From positions 22,482 through 86,481 of the forward strand of contig NZ_JBQHVU010000011.1 in assembly GCF_052064335.1 (NCBI RefSeq): a DNA stretch of 64,000 nucleotides, written 5' to 3'. Source of the stretch: Weimeria sp002480925 (lineage in GTDB: Bacteria > Bacillota > Clostridia > Lachnospirales > Lachnospiraceae). A program made the position numbers and the translations under genes. This document shows positions 44,186 to 52,677 of the stretch, one piece after another. The notes beneath the pieces are model-generated. The model made no database searches. It was not told the DNA's origin and saw only the letters and a program-made list of their open reading frames with translations. How positions within the stretch are numbered: position 1 is the stretch's first letter; each line of letters starts with the position of its first letter.

Positions 44186-44909
44186 GCTTAGGGATGGAGA
44201 GAGGATCGATGATCTGCAGAGAAACGGCAGGGTCATAATCCAGGATCCATCGAGATTCTGCTTCGGTATAGATGCGGTGATCCTTTCGGGCTTTGCAAGG
44301 GTAAAGGCCAATGAAAGGGTCATAGATCTGGGAAGCGGAAACGGGATAATACCGATCCTGCTTGAGGCGAAGAACCGGGGCGGGAGCTATACAGGCCTTG
44401 AGATACAGGAGGAGAATGTGGAAATGGCCACAAGGAGCGCAAGGCTTAATGGGACCGACGATATACACTTTGTCTGCGGAGACATATGCAGGGCACAGGA
44501 GATATTCGGCAGGGGCTCATTCCATGTGGTTGTTTCCAATCCGCCATATATGAAGTCGGATTCAGGTGAGATAAACCCGAAAAGTGCTCTGGCGCTTGCC
44601 AGACATGAGATAAGCATGAGCCTTGAGGATCTGATAAGAGAAAGTGCGGCCCTGCTAAGAGAAAACGGCAGATGCTATTATGTCCACAGGCCCCAGAGGC
44701 TTGGGGACATTATTTATCTGATGAGGAAAATGAGGCTCGAGCCCAAAAGGATGAGGCTGGTCTATCCATTTGTGGACAGGGAGCCTGTACTTGTGCTTAT
44801 AGAGGGAAGAAAGAACGGAAATCCGGAGCTTCGGATAGAGAAGCCACTTATTCTATATGATGCTCCGGGTAAATATTCAATGGAAATGAGGGATGACTAT
44901 GGCTTCTGA
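44172..44909 (+). CDS. tRNA1(Val) A37 N6-methyltransferase-like
   Basis: About 245 aa. SAM-binding VIDLGSGNGIIPILLEAKN and the N6-adenine motif VVSNPPYM. In Bacillus (YabB) and E. coli (YfiC/TrmN6) this family methylates tRNA. The ATG overlaps the ricT end; GTG at 44163 is an alternative start. Neighbours ricT and rsmI are as in other Firmicutes. Confidence 0.9.
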   Translation: MKETELRDGERIDDLQRNGRVIIQDPSRFCFGIDAVILSGFARVKANERVIDLGSGNGIIPILLEAKNRGGSYTGLEIQEENVEMATRSARLNGTDDIHFVCGDICRAQEIFGRGSFHVVVSNPPYMKSDSGEINPKSALALARHEISMSLEDLIRESAALLRENGRCYYVHRPQRLGDIIYLMRKMRLEPKRMRLVYPFVDREPVLVLIEGRKNGNPELRIEKPLILYDAPGKYSMEMRDDYGF

Positions 44910-45753
44910 GGGAGTGCTCTATCTGGTGGCTACACCGATCGGAAATCTGGAAGATATCACCTACAGGGCCGTAAGAGTCCTGAATGAGGTGGATCTGATC
45001 GCGGCAGAGGATACAAGGACATCCGGGGTCCTTCTTTCACACTATGATATCCATACCAGTGTCACCAGCTATCATGAGTTTAACAAGCTTGAAAAGGCAG
45101 AGTATCTGGTAGGACGCATGCTTGGCGGAGAAAGGGTAGCCTGCATAACAGACGCAGGCAGTCCCGGGATATCAGACCCCGGAGAGGAGCTTGCGGCAAT
45201 GTGCATAGAGGCCGGTATACCAGTCTATACGGTTCCGGGACCTGCGGCCTGTATTACCGCTGTTACATCGTCAGGGCTTTCATGCAGAAGATTTTCATTT
45301 GAGGCCTTCCTGCCAAAGGATAAGAAGGAGCACGAGAGGGTCCTTGAGGAAATAGAAAAGGATACGAGGACTATCATAATCTATGAATCTCCCCATCATC
45401 TGAAAAAGACACTTGAAGAGCTATCAGGCCGCCTGGGAGGAGGCAGGAGGATAGTGCTCTGCCGCGAGCTTACAAAGAAATATGAAGAAAAACAGAGGAT
45501 GACGCTTGAGGAGGCGGCAGCCTTTTACAGGGACAATGAGCCCCGTGGAGAATATGTGCTCGTGATCGAGGGAAGGTCAAAGGAGGAGGTAAGGGAGGAG
45601 AAGCAGAGGTCCTTTCAGGAGCTTACTATAGAAGAGCACATGAAGCTCTATACAGATAAGGGACTAAGTGAAAAAGAGGCGATGAAGGCGCTCGCCAGGG
45701 ATTTAGGAACGAGTAAACGGGAAATCTACAGGAGGCTTAAGATCGATGGATGA
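44899..45753 (+). CDS. rsmI: 16S rRNA (cytidine1402-2'-O)-methyltransferase RsmI
   Basis: 284 aa. LYLVATPIGNLEDITYRAV, AEDTRTSGVLL, ITDAGSPGISDPGEELAAMC, VPGPAACITAVTSSGL and IIYESPHHLKKTL are diagnostic. The chosen ATG lies six bases after GAGGG; another ATG is two codons upstream. It overlaps the preceding gene. Confidence 0.96.
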   Translation: MASEGVLYLVATPIGNLEDITYRAVRVLNEVDLIAAEDTRTSGVLLSHYDIHTSVTSYHEFNKLEKAEYLVGRMLGGERVACITDAGSPGISDPGEELAAMCIEAGIPVYTVPGPAACITAVTSSGLSCRRFSFEAFLPKDKKEHERVLEEIEKDTRTIIIYESPHHLKKTLEELSGRLGGGRRIVLCRELTKKYEEKQRMTLEEAAAFYRDNEPRGEYVLVIEGRSKEEVREEKQRSFQELTIEEHMKLYTDKGLSEKEAMKALARDLGTSKREIYRRLKIDG

Positions 45754-46492
45754 GATTGATGAAAAGGTAAAAAGGCTCCAGGAAATGGTGGATGAATCAG
45801 AGAGGATCGTATTCTTCGGAGGAGCGGGAGTATCCACAGAAAGCGGAGTTCCTGACTTCAGGGGCCAGGACGGACTGTATAAAGAGCATTACAAATATCC
45901 TCCGGAAACCATACTAAGTCACAGTTTCTATATGTCGAACAGGGAGGAGTTTTTCAGATTTTACTATGACAAGATCCTTGTAGAAGGCGTACAACCAAAC
46001 AAGGCCCATCTGAAGCTTTCAGAGATGGAAAGGGCCGGCAGGCTTTCGGCGGTCGTAACCCAGAATATAGACGGACTTCATCAGAAGGCCGGAAGCAGGA
46101 GGGTCTATGAGCTTCATGGTACTGTGATGAGAAATTACTGCCGGACCTGCGGAGCCTGCTATGACCTTGATTTCATGCTGGATCAGAAGAAAAAGGGCTG
46201 TCTCGATCCAAGATGCCCGGTCTGCGGCGGAGAGATAAAACCGGATGTAGTCCTCTATGAGGAGGGCCTTGACAATGACACCGTAAGCGGTGCGGTAAGA
46301 GCCATAGAAGAGGCTGATATGCTGATAATTGGCGGGACCTCCCTTGTCGTATATCCGGCAGCAGGCCTTATCGATTATTTCAGAGGAAGGCATCTTGTTG
46401 TGATAAATCTTCAGGCAACAGACAGGGACAAATTCGCAGATCTTGTGATAGAATCGAGGATAGGCGAGGTACTTGACCGTATTCATGTATGA
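45746..46492 (+). CDS. cobB: NAD-dependent protein deacylase, sirtuin family
   Basis: 248 aa. GGAGVSTESGVPDFRG (NAD binding), TQNIDGLHQKAG and the catalytic His in ELHGTV; the zinc site is CRTCGACYD with CPVCGG; IGGTSLVVYPAAGLIDYF is at the C-terminus. Class U/III-like bacterial sirtuin, length normal. It overlaps the rsmI end by eight bases, so is the last gene of the holB run. Confidence 0.95.
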   Translation: MDEIDEKVKRLQEMVDESERIVFFGGAGVSTESGVPDFRGQDGLYKEHYKYPPETILSHSFYMSNREEFFRFYYDKILVEGVQPNKAHLKLSEMERAGRLSAVVTQNIDGLHQKAGSRRVYELHGTVMRNYCRTCGACYDLDFMLDQKKKGCLDPRCPVCGGEIKPDVVLYEEGLDNDTVSGAVRAIEEADMLIIGGTSLVVYPAAGLIDYFRGRHLVVINLQATDRDKFADLVIESRIGEVLDRIHV

Positions 46493-46506
46493 ACTATATC
46501 TAGTAG

Positions 46507-46535
46507 TTGCAAAAAGAAACGAACCATGATACAAT
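46507..46535 (+). promoter_or_regulatory. Promoter of rpsF-ssb-rpsR
   Basis: -35 TTGCAA (46507-46512), 17-base spacer, -10 TACAAT (46530-46535). A hairpin GCTCGCG/CGCGGGC around 46561-46580 lies in the leader before rpsF. Confidence 0.75.
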
Positions 46536-46604
46536 AGACAAACGTGGTATATGAAATCCTTGCTCGCGGAGATCGCGGGCCAGATGACCGTAAGGAGGAA
46601 ACAG

Positions 46605-46895
46605 ATGAATAAGTATGAGTTAGCACTCGTCGTTAATGCGAAGATTGATGATGAGGCCAGAACAGCCGTAGTAGACAAGGCCAAGGATTACATCACAAGA
46701 GTCGGCGGTAAGATCGGAGAGATCGAGGACCGCGGCAAGCAGAAGCTTGCATATGAGATCCAGAAGATGGACGAGGGATATTATTATTTCATCCCGTTCG
46801 AGTCAGATCCAGAGGCTCCTGCCAAGATCGAGGCAGATGTCCGCATCATGGAGAATGTTCTGAGATTCCTTGTTGTTCGCACAGACGAGAAATAA
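46605..46895 (+). CDS. rpsF: Ribosomal protein S6
   Basis: 96 aa. MNKYELALVVNAKIDDEA and KQKLAYEIQKMDEGYYYF are S6 signatures. GGAGG precedes this ATG; the open frame extends 18 codons upstream but crosses the leader. First gene of the S6-SSB-S18 operon. Confidence 0.97.
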   Translation: MNKYELALVVNAKIDDEARTAVVDKAKDYITRVGGKIGEIEDRGKQKLAYEIQKMDEGYYYFIPFESDPEAPAKIEADVRIMENVLRFLVVRTDEK

Positions 46896-46922
46896 GAGAC
46901 AGAACAGTAGAAAGGGGCTATT

Positions 46923-47366
46923 ATGAACAAGATAATTCTCATGGGGAGACTTACCAGGGATCCTGAGGTACGTTATGGCGGAGCACAGAATACTGCAATA
47001 GCGAGGTTTTCAATCGCAGTTGACCGCAGATTCAAGCGTGAGGGGCAGCCAGATGCAGATTTTTTCAACTGCGTAGCCTTCGGGAAGACTGCGGAGGTCA
47101 TTGAGAAGTATATGCACAAGGGAACCAAGGTCCTTGTGGATGGGGAGATGCGTAATAATAATTACGAATCTAAGAAGCATCCCGGAGAGATGGTTTATTC
47201 ATTTGAGGTGAATGTAAATCAGATTGAGTTCGCAGAGAGCAAGGGAGCGTCTCAGGCCTACCAGAGTCAGCAGGGAGCATCCCAGCAGACAGAGAAGCCT
47301 GAGGATGTCGGTGAGGGTTTCATGAATATACCTGACGGTGTAGATGAGAACCTTCCGTTCGTATAA
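46923..47366 (+). CDS. ssb: Single-stranded DNA-binding protein
   Basis: 147 aa. OB fold: MNKIILMGRLTRDPEVRY, FFNCVAFGKTAEV, KGTKVLVDGEMRNNNYE. The acidic tail ends DGVDENLPFV, a variant of the DDDLPF tip that recruits partner proteins. Located between rpsF and rpsR, as usual. Confidence 0.97.
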   Translation: MNKIILMGRLTRDPEVRYGGAQNTAIARFSIAVDRRFKREGQPDADFFNCVAFGKTAEVIEKYMHKGTKVLVDGEMRNNNYESKKHPGEMVYSFEVNVNQIEFAESKGASQAYQSQQGASQQTEKPEDVGEGFMNIPDGVDENLPFV

Positions 47367-47397
47367 AACTACATAATATTTCGGAGGTAATAGAACA

Positions 47398-47628
47398 ATG
47401 GCTTTTAGAGGAAGACCGGTTCGCAGAAGAAAAAAGGTCTGCGTATTCTGTGGAAAAGACAATGTAATTGATTACAAGAACATAGCACAGCTGAAGAAGT
47501 ACGTTTCAGAGAGAGGAAAGATCCTTCCTCGTCGTATCACCGGTAACTGCGCAAAGCATCAGAGAGAGATCACGTCAGCTATCAAGAGAGCACGTCATCT
47601 TGCTATGATGCCATATGTAACAGACTGA
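47398..47628 (+). CDS. rpsR: Ribosomal protein S18
   Basis: 76 aa. KKVCVFCGKDNVIDYKN and the S18 core LPRRITGNCAKHQREITSAI, RARHLAMMPYV. Two cysteines (CVFC) suggest a zinc-type paralogue in the beginning. GGAGG precedes the ATG. Confidence 0.97.
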   Translation: MAFRGRPVRRRKKVCVFCGKDNVIDYKNIAQLKKYVSERGKILPRRITGNCAKHQREITSAIKRARHLAMMPYVTD

Positions 47629-47661
47629 TAAAGGTCACACAGGGTTTTATATCACAGACAG

Positions 47662-47719
47662 AAGTCCTCTTGTTGGAAAAGTAAGAATATTTTCCGACAG
47701 AGGGCTTTTTTCTTTTTTT
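47662..47719 (+). terminator. Terminator after rpsR, immediately before the next ribosome-binding site
   Basis: AGTCCTCTTGTTGGAAAA pairs with TTTTCCGACAGAGGGCTT around a short loop, followed by T-rich sequence. AGGAGG of the next gene begins at 47720, so the stem may also control that gene. Confidence 0.85.
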
Positions 47720-47730
47720 AGGAGGGCAAA

Positions 47731-49068
47731 ATGAAGAGGCTGATCACGCTGATCCTTGCATCGGCAATGATACTTACGGCCACTTCCTGCACTAATGGCG
47801 GAGATGGCAATAATAAAAACGGAAAGGACAGGATCCTGAGGGTAGATACAGCAGCAGAAGGTGCAAATGAGCTTTCTATAGCGGCCTGGGATGAGAATTT
47901 CAACATACCTGCATTAAGGGCAGCTGAGAAGGTATATCAGAAGAAGGCTCCGGGTTTCAGACTTAAGATATCAAAGGTCGCAGAGGATACTGATGTAGAG
48001 GATGCGATCACGCTTGGCGGATCTAATAATGACTTCAGTAAATTGCCCGATATGGTTCTCTTTCAGGATCATAGCTTTAACAGGTTCTTTAACGATTATC
48101 CGAACGCATGGGATAAGCTGTCCACTGCTGAGATTAACTGGAGAGACTTCGGTCAGGAAAAGCTTTCCTACTCGACAGAGAACGGGATCCACTATGGGAT
48201 ACCGCTTGATAATGCAACAGCAATATGTGCCTACAGGACAGATCTGCTCAAGCAGGCCGGATATACGATCGACGATTTGACCGGTATTACCTGGGACAGG
48301 TTTGATCAGATAGGGAAGGACGTATATGAAAAGACCGGGAAATACCTGCTGTCTATAAATGCAGATGATAATGCCCTTCCGTATATGATGCTGCAGGCAG
48401 AGGGCGGATCCTTTTTTAAGGACGGTAAGCCATACTTTGTAGACAATAAGCTTCTTATCAGGGTAGTAAATACAATAGTAAAGCTTGCAAGGGACAATGT
48501 TCTTTATCTTGCAGACAACTATTCTGATTATACTGATCAGACTATTAAGGGTGACATGGTCGCAGGAGTCATGAATGGAAACTGGATTCTTCCGACTATA
48601 GAGCAGGTCCAGATGAATTCAGGCAAGTGGGCTATCACTACTCTTCCTACTTTCTCCGGAGAGGAAGGCTATGCAGCCAACGGAGGCTCGTCAATCTATA
48701 TTACGACTGCCTGTGAGAAAAAGGAGCTTGCAGAGGACTTCCTCTCCTATACCTTTGGCGGAGGAGAGGGATCGAAGGAGACTTATGATCAGGCCCTTAT
48801 AAAGGGAGGGCTGGTAACGACATGCATATCGGCAGGGAATTCTGATGTATATAAAGAGGGCGTGAAGTATTTCAACAAGCAGCCTATCTATCAGAAGGTG
48901 GTCGATATGAGCACCCATGTAAAGCAGGTCGAGCAGAATGATTATCATTACACGGCCAGGCAGCAGCTCTCTTTCGCTATAAGAAATATAATAGATGGCG
49001 GTGATACAGTAAAGGCAATAAAGGACGCTCAGGATCAGGTCAACTTCTCAATGGGATTAAGCGACTGA
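47731..49068 (+). CDS. Extracellular solute-binding lipoprotein (carbohydrate ABC transporter)
   Basis: 445 aa. Lipoprotein signal MKRLITLILASAMILTATSC with Cys20 as the lipid-anchored residue. The body has the family 1 solute-binding pattern: SIAAWDENFNIPAL, MVLFQDHSFNRFF, GIPLDNATAICAYRTDLLKQ, and GYAANGGSSIYITT. Such proteins bind sugars or oligosaccharides outside the cell. No permease genes lie nearby; an MsmK-type ATPase is at 54.9 kb. The ligand cannot be inferred. Confidence 0.88.
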   Translation: MKRLITLILASAMILTATSCTNGGDGNNKNGKDRILRVDTAAEGANELSIAAWDENFNIPALRAAEKVYQKKAPGFRLKISKVAEDTDVEDAITLGGSNNDFSKLPDMVLFQDHSFNRFFNDYPNAWDKLSTAEINWRDFGQEKLSYSTENGIHYGIPLDNATAICAYRTDLLKQAGYTIDDLTGITWDRFDQIGKDVYEKTGKYLLSINADDNALPYMMLQAEGGSFFKDGKPYFVDNKLLIRVVNTIVKLARDNVLYLADNYSDYTDQTIKGDMVAGVMNGNWILPTIEQVQMNSGKWAITTLPTFSGEEGYAANGGSSIYITTACEKKELAEDFLSYTFGGGEGSKETYDQALIKGGLVTTCISAGNSDVYKEGVKYFNKQPIYQKVVDMSTHVKQVEQNDYHYTARQQLSFAIRNIIDGGDTVKAIKDAQDQVNFSMGLSD

Positions 49069-49081
49069 TAATGCTTTAATA

Positions 49082-49603
49082 ATGTTAGAAAGGATAAAGA
49101 TGTATTTACAGGATGTTCATGTAGAAAATTTTGCATCAAGAAGACCAAGCACTGCAATGCTTTTCATCAGAGTGCTTCTGATAGTGCTTGGAGTGATCTG
49201 TGTGATCCCGTTTGGCCTCTATCTGTGGCCGCTCATTATCGCACTGGGACTTTTTATACTTGCGTGGTTTGTAGGCACAAGGACCCAGATAGACTTCGAT
49301 TATTCCTATACTAACGGGACGATAGAGATAGACAGGGTCTTCACAAAGAGCTCAAGGAAGAAATACCTTACTTTCAGCATGAGCGATGTCATAACAGTTG
49401 CACGTCTGGATTCAGATTATCTGAGAGCCTATCAGGGAAGAGGGATGAAAGTATACGACTGCACCAGTCAGAACGGTAAGGACAATGTATACGCGGTGGT
49501 TTTCCGTTTCAACAAGCAGAATGAGGTAATAGTTCTAATGGAGCTGGAGGACGATTTCCTCGATGCTATGGAGCAGGCAGCAAGAGACGCTGTACACAGG
49601 TGA
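49082..49603 (+). CDS. Small membrane protein, DUF6106-like
   Basis: 173 aa. Two adjacent hydrophobic segments (LFIRVLLIVLGVICVIPFGL; LWPLIIALGLFILAWFVG) are followed by a soluble part with DFDYSYTNGTIEIDRVF and KYLTFSMSDVITVARLD, probably a PH-like beta domain. I think of the DUF6106 family of Lachnospiraceae, with low certainty. It lies 13 bp after the solute-binding gene. Confidence 0.7.
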   Translation: MLERIKMYLQDVHVENFASRRPSTAMLFIRVLLIVLGVICVIPFGLYLWPLIIALGLFILAWFVGTRTQIDFDYSYTNGTIEIDRVFTKSSRKKYLTFSMSDVITVARLDSDYLRAYQGRGMKVYDCTSQNGKDNVYAVVFRFNKQNEVIVLMELEDDFLDAMEQAARDAVHR

Positions 49604-49606
49604 TAT

Positions 49607-50503
49607 ATGAACGACAGGACCAGGAAGCTCCTTGACGAGCTGAATCAGGAGACGGGGGTCAGCTTTTCTGTAGATGACAGTGAGGACAATGCCGGTCTGG
49701 CCAAGGTCCTGACCAAGCTGATAAGGACATACAGAGGAGAATCGGATCCAGGATTTTTCCTGAAAAAGCTTCTGCTAGGAGAGCTTTCCAGGGAAGAAAT
49801 AGAAGAGAAGTCCGTGGTCTATCATTTTGACAAGGAAGCGACCTGGTGTGTTTTTCTGATGAGCTTCAAGGCCCCATATGAGCCCTATATGTTACGGATG
49901 ATCTCCTCTCTTTACATACCGGGAGCTGATCATACGGTGGAGATGGATCCGACACACCTGGTCCTGGTAAGGGAGCTAAAAAAGGGCAAGACCAGGGAGA
50001 GCCTGAGGAAAATGGCTGAGACTCTTGTCGATATGCTTGGTTCGGAGGCCATGATATCGGTAAAGATATCATATGATCAGACTATAGAGGATTTTACAAG
50101 GCTGCCTGAATCATACAGGAATGTATGCAGGGCAGATGCCATAGGCAGGCTCTTTCTGGAGGACAGGTCAGTATACGGTTACCATGAGCTTGGGACAGGA
50201 AAGCTTATTTACTCACTGCCAAGAGAGGTATGTCAGGAGTTTCTCGATGATCATCTGGGAGGCTTCGACCTGCGAGACCTGGATCCTGAGACCAGAAATA
50301 CTATAAGGGTATTCTTTGACAGTGGCCTTTCGCTTGCAGAGACCGCAAGGGCACTCTATATACACAGGAATACGCTCGGCTACAGGATCGAAAAGATAGA
50401 GAAGCAGACAGGGCTTGATATAAGGAGGTTCGAGGATGCGATGGTCATGAAGCTGGCTCTTATGATTTCGGATTTCCTGGGAGATGGGCTGGCAAGTACT
50501 TGA
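49607..50503 (+). CDS. PucR/CdaR-type helix-turn-helix regulator
   Basis: 298 aa. The C-terminal 60 residues form the PucR-type HTH (TIRVFFDSGLSLAETARALY, IHRNTLGYRIEKIEKQTGLD). The N-terminal 220 residues have no domain I recognise with confidence. It is 3 bp from the membrane-protein gene and may control the adjoining lipoprotein operon; this is inference from position. Confidence 0.83.
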   Translation: MNDRTRKLLDELNQETGVSFSVDDSEDNAGLAKVLTKLIRTYRGESDPGFFLKKLLLGELSREEIEEKSVVYHFDKEATWCVFLMSFKAPYEPYMLRMISSLYIPGADHTVEMDPTHLVLVRELKKGKTRESLRKMAETLVDMLGSEAMISVKISYDQTIEDFTRLPESYRNVCRADAIGRLFLEDRSVYGYHELGTGKLIYSLPREVCQEFLDDHLGGFDLRDLDPETRNTIRVFFDSGLSLAETARALYIHRNTLGYRIEKIEKQTGLDIRRFEDAMVMKLALMISDFLGDGLAST

Positions 50504-50511
50504 TTTTGTAC

Positions 50512-50540
50512 TTGTATTTATAGATCAGATGTAATACTAT
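50512..50540 (+). promoter_or_regulatory. Possible promoter of the ferredoxin gene
   Basis: -35 TTGTAT (50512-50517), 17-base spacer, -10 TACTAT (50535-50540). Confidence 0.55.
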
Positions 50541-50616
50541 ACATTTATAGATGTCGTAGATACGGCATTTGAAAAGTAAGTATGTAAGGTATGTAACTAT
50601 ACGGAGGAAAAGAATT

Positions 50617-50787
50617 ATGGCATACGTTATTTCAGATTCATGTGTTTCATGTGGTACCTGTGAGCCTGAGTGCCCAGTAGGAGCTATCTCTCAGGGAGAT
50701 ACACAGTATCAGATCGACCCTTCAGCTTGTGTTGAGTGCGGAACCTGCGCAGGTGTCTGCCCTACAGGAGCTATCAGCCAGGGCTGA
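50617..50787 (+). CDS. 2[4Fe-4S] ferredoxin
   Basis: 56 aa. Two cluster motifs, CVSCGTCEPECP and CVECGTCAGVCP, as in clostridial ferredoxins, the low-potential electron carriers of anaerobes. GGAGG precedes this ATG, and a strong terminator follows. It is a single-gene transcript. Confidence 0.97.
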   Translation: MAYVISDSCVSCGTCEPECPVGAISQGDTQYQIDPSACVECGTCAGVCPTGAISQG

Positions 50788-50810
50788 TAACAGGATCTAT
50801 AAATGACACA

Positions 50811-50836
50811 ACCCGGGCATATGCCCGGGTTTTTTT
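50811..50836. terminator. Terminator between ferredoxin and dnaB
   Basis: ACCCGGGCAT and ATGCCCGGGT form a 10-bp stem (almost fully palindromic), with T residues to 50836. It separates the converging ferredoxin and dnaB genes. Confidence 0.9.
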
Positions 50837-50850
50837 ATGCAATGCTTGCC

Positions 50851-52227
50851 TTAGTCGATGTTTTCCTTGTTATGAGCGTGAGCCTTGTTGGCGAACTTGG
50901 CAAGTCTTGGGATCCAGGCAAGCTCGACTGTACCGACAGGGCCGCTTCGCTGCTTAGCTATGATAATCTCAGAGACATTTTTTCTCTCGGTATCCTTATT
51001 GTAGTAATCATCTCTGTATATAAACATGACGACATCGGCATCCTGCTCGATGGCTCCTGAATCACGGAGATCAGAAAGCATAGGTCTCTTATCGTCACGC
51101 AGCTCAGGGCTTCGGTTCAGCTGCTGAAGCGCCACTACAGGAATATCAAGCTCTCTTGCAAGAGCCTTCAGGGACCTTGAGATCTCAGCTATCTCCTGCT
51201 GCCTGGAATCAGATTTGCTTCCGAAGCTCATAAGACCGAGGTAATCGATGAAAACGCAGGCCAGATTGTTTTCCTGCTTGTATTTACGGCATTTGCTGCG
51301 AAGCTCAGGGACAGAGATCGCAGGTGTATCATCGATTATGATATGGGAGTTGCCGATCTCATTTCCGGCTTCGAACAGGTCTCCCCAGTCGGAGTCGCTT
51401 AGCTGGCCGGTACGGAGCTTGCCGAAATCGACGGAGGACTCAAGAGACAGAAGTTTCTTGGCATACTCGACCTTTGACATCTCGAGTGTGAACAGGGCAA
51501 CGGTCTTCCTCTCTTTTAGTGCGATATGCTGGGCCACATTCAGTGCAAAGGATGTCTTTCCCATTGCAGGCCTTGCGGCTATAATGATAAGAGCCTGATT
51601 CTGGAGGCCAGACAGCATATAGTCGAGATCTATAAAGCCGGTAGGGATACCTGTGACGCTTCCATCGTGCTTTGCGGCTTCCTCGATGCTTTTTATGGCA
51701 TCTACGACGACCCTGTTGATAGGGACATAGTCATCATTTACACCCTTGTTCTGGAGGACTGAGAGGAAGCCCTTCTCTGTCTCGTCCATAATATCATCGA
51801 TCGACTTGGTGCCCTCAAAGCAGTCCTTCTCTATGCTCTGGTTAAGCATTATGATATTACGCAGGGTCGACTTTTCCTTGACTATCTGGCAGTAACTCCT
51901 GATATTGGTGGCGAGCGGAACATTCTGGGCAAGGGCTCCTAAGAAGGCAGGCTCGGTATACTCAGGAGCAAGCCCCTTTTTTGAGAGAGCCTCACCAACT
52001 ACGGCACCATCAGCACCCCCGGTTTCATTGTAGATCTCAACGATAGTTGAAAAGATTATTCTGTTGACCTTGTTTGAAAAATCATCAGGAATAAGGATAG
52101 TCGTAGCAGTGTTTATAGTATCGGGGTCAAGCAGCATGGCGCCTAATACACAGCGTTCCATATGCTCATTGGCAGGCATAGTCTGACTATGGAAGCCGTC
52201 GGTCAGATCAGTACGGGTTTCATCCAT
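50851..52227 (-). CDS. dnaB: Replicative DNA helicase
   Basis: 458 aa, the hexameric 5'-3' helicase. N-terminal EHMERCVLGAMLLDPDTINT; Walker A IIIAARPAMGKTSFALNVAQ; VFIDYLGLM; LALARELDIPVVALQQLNRS-type; and the C-terminal IIAKQRSGPVGTVELAW. It directly follows rplI (no gap). Confidence 0.97.
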   Translation of the reverse strand: MDETRTDLTDGFHSQTMPANEHMERCVLGAMLLDPDTINTATTILIPDDFSNKVNRIIFSTIVEIYNETGGADGAVVGEALSKKGLAPEYTEPAFLGALAQNVPLATNIRSYCQIVKEKSTLRNIIMLNQSIEKDCFEGTKSIDDIMDETEKGFLSVLQNKGVNDDYVPINRVVVDAIKSIEEAAKHDGSVTGIPTGFIDLDYMLSGLQNQALIIIAARPAMGKTSFALNVAQHIALKERKTVALFTLEMSKVEYAKKLLSLESSVDFGKLRTGQLSDSDWGDLFEAGNEIGNSHIIIDDTPAISVPELRSKCRKYKQENNLACVFIDYLGLMSFGSKSDSRQQEIAEISRSLKALARELDIPVVALQQLNRSPELRDDKRPMLSDLRDSGAIEQDADVVMFIYRDDYYNKDTERKNVSEIIIAKQRSGPVGTVELAWIPRLAKFANKAHAHNKENID

Positions 52228-52677
52228 TTATTGCTTTTCTCCTACATGAACACGGAGTGTGGCGGTTACATCAGGGTGGAGACGCAGAGTGACCTCATGA
52301 ACGCCTAAGGACCTGATAGGCTCAGGCAGATGGATCTTTTTCTTGTCGATCTTCTGATGATACTGCTTGAAGACAGCCTCCGCGATCTCCTTTGCAGAAA
52401 CTGAGCCAAAGGTACGCCCGCCCTCTCCGGACTTAAGAGTGGTCTCTACCTTCCAGTCCTTTATCTGTTCTGCAAGAGCCTTAGCGGCCTTTAGATTTTC
52501 TTCCTCGACCTTTTCCCTGTGCTTGTTTGCGAGTTTAAGATTGTTTATATTTTCGGGAGTAGCAGCAACAGCCAGCTTTTTCTTGATAAGCATATTGCGG
52601 CCGTAGCCCTCTGAGACCTCGATAATGTCTCCCTTTTTTCCCTGTGATTTTACATCAGCAAGAAGTATTACCTTCAT
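52228..52677 (-). CDS. rplI: Ribosomal protein L9
   Basis: 149 aa. MKVILLADVKSQGKKGDIIE, EGYGRNMLIKKKLAV and the C-terminal GSVSAKEIAEAV. It overlaps the gdpP end by four bases. The order gdpP-rplI-dnaB is conserved in Firmicutes. Confidence 0.97.
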   Translation of the reverse strand: MKVILLADVKSQGKKGDIIEVSEGYGRNMLIKKKLAVAATPENINNLKLANKHREKVEEENLKAAKALAEQIKDWKVETTLKSGEGGRTFGSVSAKEIAEAVFKQYHQKIDKKKIHLPEPIRSLGVHEVTLRLHPDVTATLRVHVGEKQ

